Assembly (NCBI GenBank): GCA_013178185.1
Contig: JABLXC010000002.1
Location: 124,001 to 188,000 of the forward strand
Direction: 5' to 3'
Length of the DNA: 64,000 bases
From: Anaerolineae bacterium
Lineage (GTDB): Bacteria; Chloroflexota; Anaerolineae; Anaerolineales; Anaerolineaceae
Shown here piece after piece: positions 36,589 through 45,305 of the stretch (position 1 is its first letter; the number at the start of each line of letters is the position of its first letter). The notes under the pieces were generated by a model, which made no database searches, had not been told where the DNA came from, and worked only from the letters and a program-made list of their open reading frames with translations. The position numbers were made by a program, and so were the translations under genes.

Positions 36589-37333
36589 TTTTCATTTTCC
36601 TGGTGCTTAGTTTTGATACTTCTTCACGCAAAATCCGTTGCAATCGCTGAGACGAATAATCAATATGGCGCTCCATAAATTCGCCCGCTTTCTGAGGGTC
36701 TTTCTCGGCAATTGCCTCAACGATACTTTGGTGCTGACCTACGAACAGATCAACAGGATTTTCTTCCTGATCTCCTGGTGGCGTTTTCCAGATCACATCG
36801 AAAACTTCCATCAACGAGGAAACCAGAACCGTCAGGACCTCATTGAAGAATGGATTTTTTGTGAGTTCTGCTATGCCGACATGCAAGTTAATGTCAGCCT
36901 TATGCGGGTCCTGACCCGTTCTAATGCTGGCAGTAGATTGTTGAAAGGTTTTCCATAATTGTGTTATATCGTCATCCGTGCAACGAGCAGCAGCTAATTT
37001 TGCAGCCTGCACTTCGATAGTTTTTCGCACTTCATACAAATGACCAACGTAATCCCGGTTCTTTATGATCATGCGCGTGAAAGAGACGGCCAGTTGATCT
37101 GGTTCTAAACCGCTGACAACAGCACCATGCCGTGGAGTGATCTCCACTAAACCCATTCCAGCCAGAACAGCCAACGCTTTTCTCGCCGATGTCCGACTGA
37201 CGTGAAATTGTTCGCTCAATTCTCGCTCGGAAAGCAAGAGATCACCAGGCAGCAGTTCGCCTTTTTCAATTGAATTTTTAATCTCGTCGACAATGACTTC
37301 GTATTTTGGCTGTTCAGTCCTATGGATTAACAT
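36560..37333 (-). CDS. GntR-family (FadR/FCD type) transcription regulator
   Basis: A 257-residue repressor. The winged helix (about 8-72) has LLLSERELSEQFHVSRTSAR. The all-helical FCD effector domain spans about 85-235, with EVRKTIEVQAAKLAAAR and ADINLHVGIAELTKNP, the Asp/His of the usual metal pocket. Relatives such as LldR and LutR respond to lactate or related acids. It heads the operon and overlaps lutA. ATG at 37333 is used; longer readings run through the promoter. Confidence 0.9.
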   Translation of the reverse strand: MLIHRTEQPKYEVIVDEIKNSIEKGELLPGDLLLSERELSEQFHVSRTSARKALAVLAGMGLVEITPRHGAVVSGLEPDQLAVSFTRMIIKNRDYVGHLYEVRKTIEVQAAKLAAARCTDDDITQLWKTFQQSTASIRTGQDPHKADINLHVGIAELTKNPFFNEVLTVLVSSLMEVFDVIWKTPPGDQEENPVDLFVGQHQSIVEAIAEKDPQKAGEFMERHIDYSSQRLQRILREEVSKLSTRKMKSEGPATRLT

Positions 37334-37351
37334 TGTTTTAATGGTCCTTAT

Positions 37352-37384
37352 TGGTATTATAATGGGCATACCAGTAATTGTCAA
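37352..37384 (-). promoter_or_regulatory. Promoter and operator of the GntR-lut-ECF operon
   Basis: On the minus strand TTGACA (37379-37384) and TATAAT (37356-37361) match consensus exactly, 17 bases apart. Perfect half-sites TGGTAT (37368-37373) and ATACCA (37352-37357) flank and overlap the -10 box with ten bases between. FadR-type GntR proteins use TGGT/ACCA sites, usually closer together, so autoregulation is likely. Confidence 0.8.
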
Positions 37385-37445
37385 GTTCTTTTCCTCAACA
37401 ATTTTGTTGATTAAATTGGTTCGAAAATTACCAAAAATTGGCTGT

Positions 37446-37471
37446 ACGAACCTACGGGTTCGTGATATAAT
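37446..37471 (+). promoter_or_regulatory. rplS promoter with abutting palindrome
   Basis: TATAAT at 37466-37471 is preceded by TG, an extended -10. A perfect inverted repeat ACGAACC/GGTTCGT with four bases between (37446-37463) fills the spacer region, and there is no recognisable -35. Confidence 0.6.
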
Positions 37472-37533
37472 CTCGCTTCGCGCTAGAAGGTCATGATGAG
37501 CAATTATTTATACTTTTGTAAGGAATGGCACCA

Positions 37534-37878
37534 ATGAGCGAGTTATTAAAAGCAGTTGAACCCCCAGTCAATCCGAACATTCCGCAGCTCCGTCCTGGAG
37601 ACGGCGTGAGCGTGCATGTAAAAATCAAAGAGGGCAACCGCGAACGCGTGCAGGAATTCAAAGGCACCGTTCTGTTCGTGCACGAAAACGGCGCCAACTC
37701 CACTTTCACCGTACGGCGACTGGCCAGCAATGGCATCGGCGTTGAACGCACCTTTTTAATGCGTTCGCCCCGTCTCGAAAAGGTGGTTGTGGACCGACAC
37801 AGCAAAGTGCGCCGGGCGCGCCTTTACTTTTTGCGTGGCCGGACAGGCAAATCGGCCCGCCTCAAACAAAAATTCTAG
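37534..37878 (+). CDS. rplS: 50S ribosomal protein L19
   Basis: L19 sits at the 30S-50S interface; this 114-residue form is normal length. Conserved blocks are LRPGDGVSVHVKI, FKGTVLFVHENG, FTVRRLASNGIGVERTF and KVRRARLYFLRGRTGKSARL. The second ATG, at 37534, is preferred: AAGGA lies nine bases upstream of it but touches the ATG at 37525. A terminator follows. Confidence 0.96.
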   Translation: MSELLKAVEPPVNPNIPQLRPGDGVSVHVKIKEGNRERVQEFKGTVLFVHENGANSTFTVRRLASNGIGVERTFLMRSPRLEKVVVDRHSKVRRARLYFLRGRTGKSARLKQKF

Positions 37879-37907
37879 AGCAAAGTTCGATCTTTTCTCC
37901 TTCTCCA

Positions 37908-37941
37908 GGGTGCATTCCACGCCGGATTGCACCCTTTTTTG
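37908..37941 (+). terminator. Rho-independent terminator of rplS
   Basis: GGGTGCA (37908-37914) pairs with TGCACCC (37928-37934), followed by six T. Confidence 0.88.
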
Positions 37942-37963
37942 TGTTTGAGCAGGAGAAAGCCAA

Positions 37964-38362
37964 TCACTTATCGGGTATCTCCATATAGGCTACTTCCCAC
38001 AAATGGCCGTCTGGATCTTCAAAACTGCGTATGTACATCCCACCCATTTCCTGAGTCGCGCTGGAAGGCTTTCCGCCCGATTGCAACGCCAGATCGGCTA
38101 ACCTGTCCACTTCTCCACGACTGCTGACCGATAAGGAAATAATCACTTCTGTGCTTCTCCCGGTATCGGCTATCTCTTTGAGGGTGAACGTTTTGAAAAA
38201 ATTCTCTACCAGCAACATCACGTAGATATGTTCATCCACCACCATCATAGCGGCGTTCTCATCGGTAAACTGTGGGTTAAAAGTAAAACCAAGCCGCTTG
38301 AAAAATGCAACAGAGCGGCTGGGATCTTTGACAGGCAAGTTGACAAAAATTTTTGTGGACAT
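37964..38362 (-). CDS. VOC-family (glyoxalase/bleomycin-resistance fold) protein
   Basis: A 132-residue protein with paired beta-alpha-beta-beta-beta units. It opens with KIFVNLPVKDPSRSVAFFKR and ends with SFEDPDGHLWEVAYME, typical of the VOC fold. Substrate unknown. An AAAGGAG site precedes the ATG. It is convergent with rplS. Confidence 0.85.
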   Translation of the reverse strand: MSTKIFVNLPVKDPSRSVAFFKRLGFTFNPQFTDENAAMMVVDEHIYVMLLVENFFKTFTLKEIADTGRSTEVIISLSVSSRGEVDRLADLALQSGGKPSSATQEMGGMYIRSFEDPDGHLWEVAYMEIPDK

Positions 38363-38565
38363 TTTTCTCCTTTTGAGGCACAGTTAGCTAGAACCGCAAC
38401 AACCTAATGCTGCATACTCCACGCAGCAAGGTTCTCTTATCATAAACTACTGGTTGAGAACCAGATCATGTGACCGGCCTGGATAATATTATAACTATGT
38501 AGATCATTCATATCAATTTAAAAAATCCCCCAGAGATATAATTCTTATCCCCTAATTGAAGAAGG

Positions 38566-38571
38566 TATAAT
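38566..38571 (+). promoter_or_regulatory. -10 box of murI, near-leaderless layout
   Basis: TATAAT ends nine bases before the murI ATG. No ribosome site lies between. The -35 region is weak. Confidence 0.45.
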
Positions 38572-38580
38572 TGCGGGTGT

Positions 38581-39447
38581 ATGCCTGAACCGGTCAAAAA
38601 AACCGATCCTTCGGCACCAGTTATTGGCGTCTTTGACTCTGGCGTCGGCGGGCTTTCTGTCTTGCGGGCCATCCGAGAACAGCTCCCAGCACAGAGTTTA
38701 ATTTATTTTGCCGACCAGGCCCACGTGCCTTATGGCCCGCGTTCATTGGAAGAGGTACGCGCTTTCAGCGAGGAAATTACCCGCTTTCTGCTTGAACAGG
38801 GCGCCCGGCTGGTGGTGGTGGCTTGCAACACGGCTTCGGCTGCGGCGCTGCACTCCCTGCGGAGCAAGTTTCCGAGGATTCCCTTCGTGGGGATGGAACC
38901 AGCAGTCAAGCCCGCCGCCGAAGGAACGCAAACCGGTGTGGTGGGCGTTCTGGCGACGCCGGCCACCTTTCAGGGGGCGCTATACGCCTCGGTCGTTGAA
39001 CGATTCGCCAACGGTGTCGTCATCCTGCAGGACACCTGCCCCGGCCTGGTACAGGAGATCGAAGCTGGCCGGATGACAGGTGAGCATACCCGCGCCATTC
39101 TGGAAAAAGCGCTACACCCGATGCTGGCGCAAGGCGTTGACACCATCGTGATGGGCTGCACCCATTACCCCTTTGTGATCCCGCGCATCGAGGAGATCAT
39201 CCAGAATTACCCGGGCAACCGGCGCGTGCGGGTGATCGACCCGGCGCCGGCCATTGCCCGCCAGACTGGCAGAATGCTGCTAGCACACGGCCTGAACGCG
39301 GAGGAACACCCGGGCGCTGCGGTGCGATACATTACCAGCGGGCAGCCAGAAGCGTTCAAGCAGCTGCTGCCGGGCTTGATGGGCAGCGGCGGAGAGGTGG
39401 AAAAAGCTTTCTGGCGAGGCGGGCGGCTTCACCTGGCAGAAGAATAA
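38581..39447 (+). CDS. murI: Glutamate racemase
   Basis: Makes D-glutamate for peptidoglycan. The 288-residue protein has both catalytic cysteines: Cys82 in VACNTASA and Cys193 in MGCTHYPF. The N-terminal IGVFDSGVGGLSVLRA is the family signature. Its presence agrees with a peptidoglycan wall, as do the LysM proteins nearby. Confidence 0.96.
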   Translation: MPEPVKKTDPSAPVIGVFDSGVGGLSVLRAIREQLPAQSLIYFADQAHVPYGPRSLEEVRAFSEEITRFLLEQGARLVVVACNTASAAALHSLRSKFPRIPFVGMEPAVKPAAEGTQTGVVGVLATPATFQGALYASVVERFANGVVILQDTCPGLVQEIEAGRMTGEHTRAILEKALHPMLAQGVDTIVMGCTHYPFVIPRIEEIIQNYPGNRRVRVIDPAPAIARQTGRMLLAHGLNAEEHPGAAVRYITSGQPEAFKQLLPGLMGSGGEVEKAFWRGGRLHLAEE

Positions 39448-39538
39448 CAAGACCCTTCGCCTCATTTCGCCAATGACCCGCAAGCCAGATCACATTCTGG
39501 TATACTTACCACACGAAGCCCAAGGAGGGGCTGTATGG

Positions 39539-40066
39539 ATGTCCGAGCTTGAGATTAATCTTGATCCCGTTTCGCATATCACCATCGACGCAATTGGAAA
39601 GCCAGGTGAGCGAGTATTTTATCTCCAAGGCGTGCAAGGCGAACGTTCGATCACTTTACTGGTAGAGAAGATCCAGGTACAAACCCTGGCGCTCGGCATT
39701 GAACAATTTCTCTCAGAAATTACCGAGCGCTATCCAGATAAGCAGGAAGCGTCCGGCGATTTCGACGAACTGCAAATGCACATTCACCCGCCGGTGGACC
39801 CGCTCTTCCGGGTGGGAGAACTTGGCCTGGGATATGACAGCGAAAGAGACCTGGTCGTCGTCATCGCCCGCGAAACGCTGACCGGAGACCAGTCGCCAGA
39901 AGATGTGCGCGTGGTCAATTACTGGTGCACACGCAACCAGGCGCTGGCTTTGGGACGCTGGGGATTGGAGGTTGCAAAACGTGGCCGCCCGATCTGCCCG
40001 TATTGCGGCCAGCCGATGGACCCCGAAGGGCATTTTTGCCCCAAGAAGAACGGGCATAAACACTAG
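39539..40066 (+). CDS. DUF3090 protein with C-terminal zinc ribbon
   Basis: A 175-residue protein. The family core is visible in LDPVSHITIDAIGKPGERVF (about 8-27) and the end carries a zinc ribbon (CPYCGQPMDPEGHFCP). ATG at 39539 is chosen from the strong AAGGAGGGG site; an ATG four bases earlier is out of frame. In actinobacteria this family is encoded beside an SCO1664-type kinase-like gene, as here. Function unknown. Confidence 0.85.
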   Translation: MSELEINLDPVSHITIDAIGKPGERVFYLQGVQGERSITLLVEKIQVQTLALGIEQFLSEITERYPDKQEASGDFDELQMHIHPPVDPLFRVGELGLGYDSERDLVVVIARETLTGDQSPEDVRVVNYWCTRNQALALGRWGLEVAKRGRPICPYCGQPMDPEGHFCPKKNGHKH

Positions 40067-40105
40067 GGCAGCGGTCAGGGGCTGAACAGCCTGAACCAAT
40101 CCAAG

Positions 40106-40840
40106 ATGACCAGCCCGGTTGAGAAAAATGCCATCCTGACGGCCTTGCAGAAAGGGAAAATTATCCTGCAAGGTCAGTTCCTTAACAGCTCGAACTATAC
40201 TTTCTTGGGACTGCTGGAATATGAGGGTGTGCAAGCGCGCGTGGTGTATAAACCGGCGCGTGGCGAGCGACCGCTGTGGGATTTTCCGCCAGCGACATTA
40301 GCCCGCCGCGAAGCAGCAGCTTATCTCCTCAGCGAGGCGCTTGGCTGGGAGCTGGTACCCCCGACCGTTTACCGCCGCCAGCAAATGCCAGCCGGGGCGG
40401 GGTCCGTGCAACTGTTCATCGAACACGACCCCGAATACCATTATTTCAACTTCAAGCCAGCAGACCGCCAGCGGCTGCGGCCCGCCGTCCTGTTTGACCT
40501 GGTGGTCAACAACGCCGACCGGAAGGGCGGCCATATCCTCATTGACCCCAATGATCATCTCTGGTTGATCGACCACGGCGTCTGTTTTCACGAGGAAGAC
40601 AAGCTGCGCACTGTCATCTGGGATTTCAGCGGCGAAGCAATCCCTGCCGGCTTGCGGGCGGACCTCCAGCGACTGCACCAGGAACTCGAAGCGGGCGGGG
40701 TTGTGCGCCAGCAGTTAACAGGGCTGTTGAGTCGGGCAGAAATCAGCGCATTGAAGGAGCGCTCTCTTCGTATCGCCGAAGCAGGGGTCTTTCCGATGCC
40801 AGATCAAATCCGTCGGCCATTTCCCTGGCCGCCGGTTTAA
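40106..40840 (+). CDS. SCO1664-family kinase-like protein
   Basis: A 244-residue protein distantly related to phosphatidylinositol 3/4-kinase and HipA-like folds. VVYKPARGERPLWDFP holds a candidate ATP-binding Lys. VVNNADRKGGHILID (catalytic-loop-like NADRK) and HLWLIDHGVCFHEE (metal-loop-like) are the hallmark motifs. It lies 39 bases after DUF3090, the usual pairing. Its substrate is unknown. Confidence 0.85.
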   Translation: MTSPVEKNAILTALQKGKIILQGQFLNSSNYTFLGLLEYEGVQARVVYKPARGERPLWDFPPATLARREAAAYLLSEALGWELVPPTVYRRQQMPAGAGSVQLFIEHDPEYHYFNFKPADRQRLRPAVLFDLVVNNADRKGGHILIDPNDHLWLIDHGVCFHEEDKLRTVIWDFSGEAIPAGLRADLQRLHQELEAGGVVRQQLTGLLSRAEISALKERSLRIAEAGVFPMPDQIRRPFPWPPV

Positions 40841-40871
40841 ATCACAAGCAATTATCAGAGGAAGGTACGCA

Positions 40872-41903
40872 ATGATCGAACAACGACTCGCACTGGTTGG
40901 TTTTGGAAACGTAGGACAGGCGCTTGCTCGCCTGTTGATGCGTAAAAAGGAACTGCTCGCCAGAGATTTTGGCCTTTCTTTTAAAGTGACGGGGATTGCC
41001 ACAGGGCGCCATGGCATGGCAATCGATCCTGAGGGGCTGGATCTGACCCAGGCGCTGGAAGTAATGAAAAGCGGTGGTTCGTTGAACGAGCTTTCGCGCC
41101 GCGCTGCGCCAGGCAGTGTGATGGAATTCATCCAGGACTGCCCGGCGGATGTCCTTTTTGAAAACTCGCCGGTAAATGTGGAGAACGGCCAGCCGGCTGT
41201 GGATCACTTGAAAGCGGCGCTGGGGCGAGGCATGCACGCCATCACCGCCAATAAGGGTCCGGTGGTGCACGCCCACCGCGAACTGACCGCACTGGCCGCT
41301 GCCAAAAATTGCCGCTTCATGTATGAATCCACCGTCATGGACGGGGCACCGATATTCTCTCTATTTCGCGGGGCGCTGCCTGCGGCAGAGCTGCGCGGCT
41401 TTCGCGGTATTCTCAATTCTTGCACTAATCTACTGCTGGGTTTGATGGAGGAAGGAAAGGAATTCGACGAAGCCGTCAGGTATGCCCAGTCCATCGGCAT
41501 CGCCGAGACCGACCCAAGCGGAGACATTGACGGCTGGGACGCTTCGATCAAAGTCGCAGCGCTGATTACTGTGATGATGGGCATACCATTCAAACCGCAG
41601 CAGGTAGATCGCCAGGGCATCCGCGCCGTGACCCCCCAAATGATCCGCGAAGCCCAACAGGCTGGAGAGCGCTGGAAGCTGGTCTGCACCGCCCACAGGG
41701 ACGGCGACGAGGTCAAAGCGCGTGTCGCGCCAGAGCGTGTCTCGGCCGGTTCTCCGCTGTTCAGCATCAACGGAACCAGTTCCTTTGTCCAATTCGAGAC
41801 AGATGTTCTGCCGGGGTTGGGGGTTGTGGAAAGCGACCCGGGGCCCGAAACCACCGCTTACGGTCTTTTAGCCGACTGGTTGAACGCTGTGCGAAACATG
41901 TAA
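40872..41903 (+). CDS. hom: Homoserine dehydrogenase
   Basis: NAD(P)-dependent reduction of aspartate semialdehyde to homoserine, on the path to threonine and methionine. The 343-residue protein has LVGFGNVGQALA near the N-terminus, AITANKGPVVHAHREL, YESTVMDGAPIFS and the catalytic-lysine block GWDASIKVAALITVMMG. It lacks the C-terminal ACT domain found in longer forms, so feedback control by threonine at that site is absent. Confidence 0.92.
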   Translation: MIEQRLALVGFGNVGQALARLLMRKKELLARDFGLSFKVTGIATGRHGMAIDPEGLDLTQALEVMKSGGSLNELSRRAAPGSVMEFIQDCPADVLFENSPVNVENGQPAVDHLKAALGRGMHAITANKGPVVHAHRELTALAAAKNCRFMYESTVMDGAPIFSLFRGALPAAELRGFRGILNSCTNLLLGLMEEGKEFDEAVRYAQSIGIAETDPSGDIDGWDASIKVAALITVMMGIPFKPQQVDRQGIRAVTPQMIREAQQAGERWKLVCTAHRDGDEVKARVAPERVSAGSPLFSINGTSSFVQFETDVLPGLGVVESDPGPETTAYGLLADWLNAVRNM

Positions 41904-41921
41904 GCGAGCGCGTTGCCGGGC

Positions 41922-43592
41922 ATGAGCAGACCACCAGGCATCTTCCAAAAAGCAGGGGCATGGCTCAACCTGCGCTCCGGGCTGTTGATGGTGATCTTTA
42001 CCGCCAGTTATCTGGCGGCTGCCATCGCTACGCTTCCGGCTTACGGCATGACCTGGGACGAGGGGCTGGGAAACTTCTTCTTCGGCGAGCGCTATCTGTT
42101 CTACCTGCTGACCTTTAACGGCAAGTACCTGGACTTCAAGGCTGACCTGGCTTCGCTGGCAGGTTACCCGTTGCACCTTTTTCTTTCACCGCTGCGGGAC
42201 TTTCCGCACGAGTTCCCAGCTCTCTTCGATACCCTCTCGGCCGGAGCGATGCACCTGCTGGCTTACCGTCTCCGATGGCTGGATCCGGTGGATGCCTTCC
42301 ACCTGCCGACCGTCCTGGCAACCGCGCTGTTGTTGCTGGCGCTTTACCGATTTGCCACCCCCCGCCTGGGCAAGACAGCCGCCTGGTTCGGGACGCTGCT
42401 GTTGGCTTTTGCACCACGCTTTTGGGCAGACCTGCACTTCAACGTGAAAGACATCCCTGAGATGGTATTCTTCTCGCTGACCATCCTGAGCTTTGCGGGC
42501 TGGTTAGAGCGCCCAACCTGCTGGAGGGCGCTGCAGACGGGGCTGGCGTTCGGTGCAGCGATCAGTATCAAGGCCAATGGCTGGTTTCTTCCAATTGTGC
42601 TGCTGGCGGGCCTGCTGCCGTGGAGCCTGCGCTGGCAGGACTGGCTGAGGCTGGCGCGGCATTTCTTGCAGCGCTCCGGCGATTACATCCTGATGGGGAT
42701 AAGCGGGGCGGGCATCCTGCTGCTCTCGTGGCCTTACCTCTACGATAACCCGCTGCGGATCAAGAATTATCTGAATTACATCCTTTCACAGGGAGGTCGC
42801 AGCGGCGCCAATGCCTGGAGCTGGCAGCCGATCAAGATGGTCTCGGCAACGCTGCCTGAAATCCTGCTGATCTTCCTGCTGGCCGGCATCGGGATCACAG
42901 TTTACCGGGCGGCCGTCCAGCGTCGCGCCTTTCACCGCTTACTGCTGGCCTGGTGTCTGCTGCCGGTCCTGCGCATCTCGCTTCCGGGGATGGTGAACTT
43001 TGATGGCATACGGCATTTCGTAGAATTCTTACCGGCGGCCTGCCTGCTGGCAGGCGTTGGCATACAGGCGCTGATCGAACGAGCAGGGCGCGCCTCCCGG
43101 CTGGCGCAGGCCGGAAGTGCAGCAGCTCTGGCAGGCTGGCTGGCGCTCTCCACCCTGCTGGCCTGGCTGGGGTACGGGCCTTACCAGCACGTCTATTTCA
43201 ACCACCTATGGGGCGGCCTGCCGGGGGCCGCGGCTCAGTTTGGGCAAGCAGAAGCAACCGATTATTGGGGGACAACCTACCGCGAGGGCATGAACTGGTT
43301 AAGCGCCGAGGCGCCGCCCGATGCAAGTATTTACGTCCCGGTCGCACGATGGCTGGTGCACCTGCCGTCCTCCCTGTGGCTGCGGGAAGACCTGCGGCTG
43401 TTCCCCGAAGACCAGACGCCCACGCCGGACGGCCTGGCTTCGCCCACTTACGTGATGTTCATCACCCGGCCAGAGGCCGAGAACGAGCTAACTCGCTTTT
43501 GCCAGGAAAACTTGCAACCCGTGTACCAGATCACAGCAGAAGGCGTTGCATTGCTAAAAATTTACCGGCTGGACCGGGCAGAAGGGAGCTGA
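41922..43592 (+). CDS. Polytopic membrane glycosyltransferase-like protein (GT39/GT-C type)
   Basis: A 556-residue protein with about ten membrane segments. The first outside loop carries GMTWDEGLGNFFFGERY (about 40-56), a Trp-Asp-Glu motif like the acidic catalytic motif of GT-C enzymes. RFWADLHFNVKDIPEMVFF (about 170-188) follows, with a second acidic site. It probably transfers sugars from a polyprenyl-phosphate donor. ATG at 41922 is preferred to TTG at 41913. The next gene, four bases on, is also polytopic. Confidence 0.72.
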   Translation: MSRPPGIFQKAGAWLNLRSGLLMVIFTASYLAAAIATLPAYGMTWDEGLGNFFFGERYLFYLLTFNGKYLDFKADLASLAGYPLHLFLSPLRDFPHEFPALFDTLSAGAMHLLAYRLRWLDPVDAFHLPTVLATALLLLALYRFATPRLGKTAAWFGTLLLAFAPRFWADLHFNVKDIPEMVFFSLTILSFAGWLERPTCWRALQTGLAFGAAISIKANGWFLPIVLLAGLLPWSLRWQDWLRLARHFLQRSGDYILMGISGAGILLLSWPYLYDNPLRIKNYLNYILSQGGRSGANAWSWQPIKMVSATLPEILLIFLLAGIGITVYRAAVQRRAFHRLLLAWCLLPVLRISLPGMVNFDGIRHFVEFLPAACLLAGVGIQALIERAGRASRLAQAGSAAALAGWLALSTLLAWLGYGPYQHVYFNHLWGGLPGAAAQFGQAEATDYWGTTYREGMNWLSAEAPPDASIYVPVARWLVHLPSSLWLREDLRLFPEDQTPTPDGLASPTYVMFITRPEAENELTRFCQENLQPVYQITAEGVALLKIYRLDRAEGS

Positions 43593-43595
43593 GAC

Positions 43596-45287
43596 ATGGC
43601 CGCCGCCTTGCTGATCGGGCTTTACAGCCTGGGCTTGTGCACTCTTTACGGGCTGTTCGCCGTCTGGTTGACCGGCAAGGCAGCCGGTAAGGACTTTGCA
43701 CCACCTCCGCTCACGACGGTATGGCTGGCCGGTTTGTGCGTCGTCAGCGCGCTGGCCTCTCTCCTTTCTCTGTTCATGCGCTTGGGGCTTGAAGCCAACC
43801 TGATCCTGCTGGCCGGCGCGGCGGCGATTGCAAGCTGGCTTTGGAAAACAGGCTACCTGAAATGGCAATGGCCGCCCCTCTCGCTGCACCCGCTTGCGGC
43901 GCTGGCGGGCCTGCTATGTTTACTGATCGTCCTGGAAATCGGCACTCAGCGAGCCAATAATCCAGATACGGGCATTTACCACGCCCAGGCCATCCGCTGG
44001 ATCGAGACTTACCCGGTCGTCCCCGGCCTGGGAAACCTGCACACCCGTTTCGCTTACAACTCAACCTGGCTGGTCGCCAATGCCCTCTTCAGTTTTGCGT
44101 TCACCGGCTTACGCTCCTTTCACCTGCTACCGGGCGTCTTCTACCTGGTCTTTTTGTGGGATCTGATCGGGGGGGTAAACCGCCTTCTCAAAGGCGGAGG
44201 CCACTCCAGCGATATCTTTCAACTCATGTTGCTGCCGACTGCGATCTACACGCAGGGCAACGCGTTCTCTTCCCCTGGCACCGACTTTCCCGCGATCCTG
44301 CTAACCTGGATGATGACGGTGGAATGGATGCGCTGGATGGAGGAAGAGTCGCGGCGCTGCTCCTTCAGGCCTTATCTGCTGGCGCTGCTGGCTGCCAGCG
44401 CGCTGACGGTCAAACTTTCTACGGCGCCGCTGTTGCTGCTGGCTGCCGGGGCGGCCGTGCGGATCGCCGTTAGAAAGGAGTGGAAGGGGCTGCTGGCGAT
44501 GGCGGCGCTTGGGGTACTGGCGCTGTTGCCCTGGGTCGCCCGCAACGTTGCTCTCTCCGGTTACCCGATCTTCCCCGAATCATCAATTGACCTTTTTTCA
44601 GTGGATTGGAAAATCCCGCCGGATATCGCCACCGCCGAAAAGGAGTCGATCGAGAGCTGGGCAAAGATCCCGCGCCTGGAGGTGGCAACCGTCCAGGCCA
44701 TGCCGCTGCGGGAATGGGCTACCACCTGGTACTTCAACCAGACCGCCAACCGCAAAGCGATGCTTTGGGGGATCCCGGTTTTGCTGGCGGGCTTTTTGCT
44801 TTTTTCGCTTCTCTTTCCTGCGCGCGGCAGGGCACTCCTGATGCGCCTATGGCCGTACAAACTGGCTTATGCAACTGCGCTGCTGGGGGTGGTCTTCTGG
44901 TTTTTGAACGCGCCCAGCTTCCGGTTTGGGATCGGTTGGGTGACCACGGCGCTGCTGCTGGCGCTATTGCCCTGGGCGCTGCTGGCGGCAGGCTGGTTCA
45001 AACGCCCCGCGCTGATGTGGCGGGGAGCGGCGGTGATTATCCTGGCTTACCTGGCATTGATGGTAGCGCAATCCTTCCAGGCCGAAACCTTTGCGCAACG
45101 GCTGCTCTACCCGGACGATTATATCCGCCTGCCCACCCATCCCTGCGAGTTCAGCGGTTTCACGGTGATGTGCGCCGATTTTTACCAGGAGTGCTGGTAC
45201 GACCCCTTCCCTTGCGTACCAGGGGGCAACCCGCAAGTGGAGATGCGGGGCGAGACTTTCCGCCAGGGGTTCCGCTGGATCCAATAA
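43596..45287 (+). CDS. Polytopic membrane protein, DUF-type glycosyltransferase candidate
   Basis: A 563-residue protein with about twelve membrane segments. NNPDTGIYHAQAIRWIETYP (about 126-145) places an acidic residue and a His after the third helix, which may be the reaction centre of a GT-C-like enzyme. It is co-transcribed with the gene before it (three-base gap, GGAG site inside the end of that gene). Family not firmly recognised. Confidence 0.65.
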   Translation: MAAALLIGLYSLGLCTLYGLFAVWLTGKAAGKDFAPPPLTTVWLAGLCVVSALASLLSLFMRLGLEANLILLAGAAAIASWLWKTGYLKWQWPPLSLHPLAALAGLLCLLIVLEIGTQRANNPDTGIYHAQAIRWIETYPVVPGLGNLHTRFAYNSTWLVANALFSFAFTGLRSFHLLPGVFYLVFLWDLIGGVNRLLKGGGHSSDIFQLMLLPTAIYTQGNAFSSPGTDFPAILLTWMMTVEWMRWMEEESRRCSFRPYLLALLAASALTVKLSTAPLLLLAAGAAVRIAVRKEWKGLLAMAALGVLALLPWVARNVALSGYPIFPESSIDLFSVDWKIPPDIATAEKESIESWAKIPRLEVATVQAMPLREWATTWYFNQTANRKAMLWGIPVLLAGFLLFSLLFPARGRALLMRLWPYKLAYATALLGVVFWFLNAPSFRFGIGWVTTALLLALLPWALLAAGWFKRPALMWRGAAVIILAYLALMVAQSFQAETFAQRLLYPDDYIRLPTHPCEFSGFTVMCADFYQECWYDPFPCVPGGNPQVEMRGETFRQGFRWIQ

Positions 45288-45305
45288 TCAGGTAGCGGGA
45301 AGGGG

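Noticed and set aside
37446-37463. LexA site at rplS
   Set aside because: The GAAC and GTTC arms are six bases apart, not the four of the Gram-positive box, and rplS is not an SOS gene.
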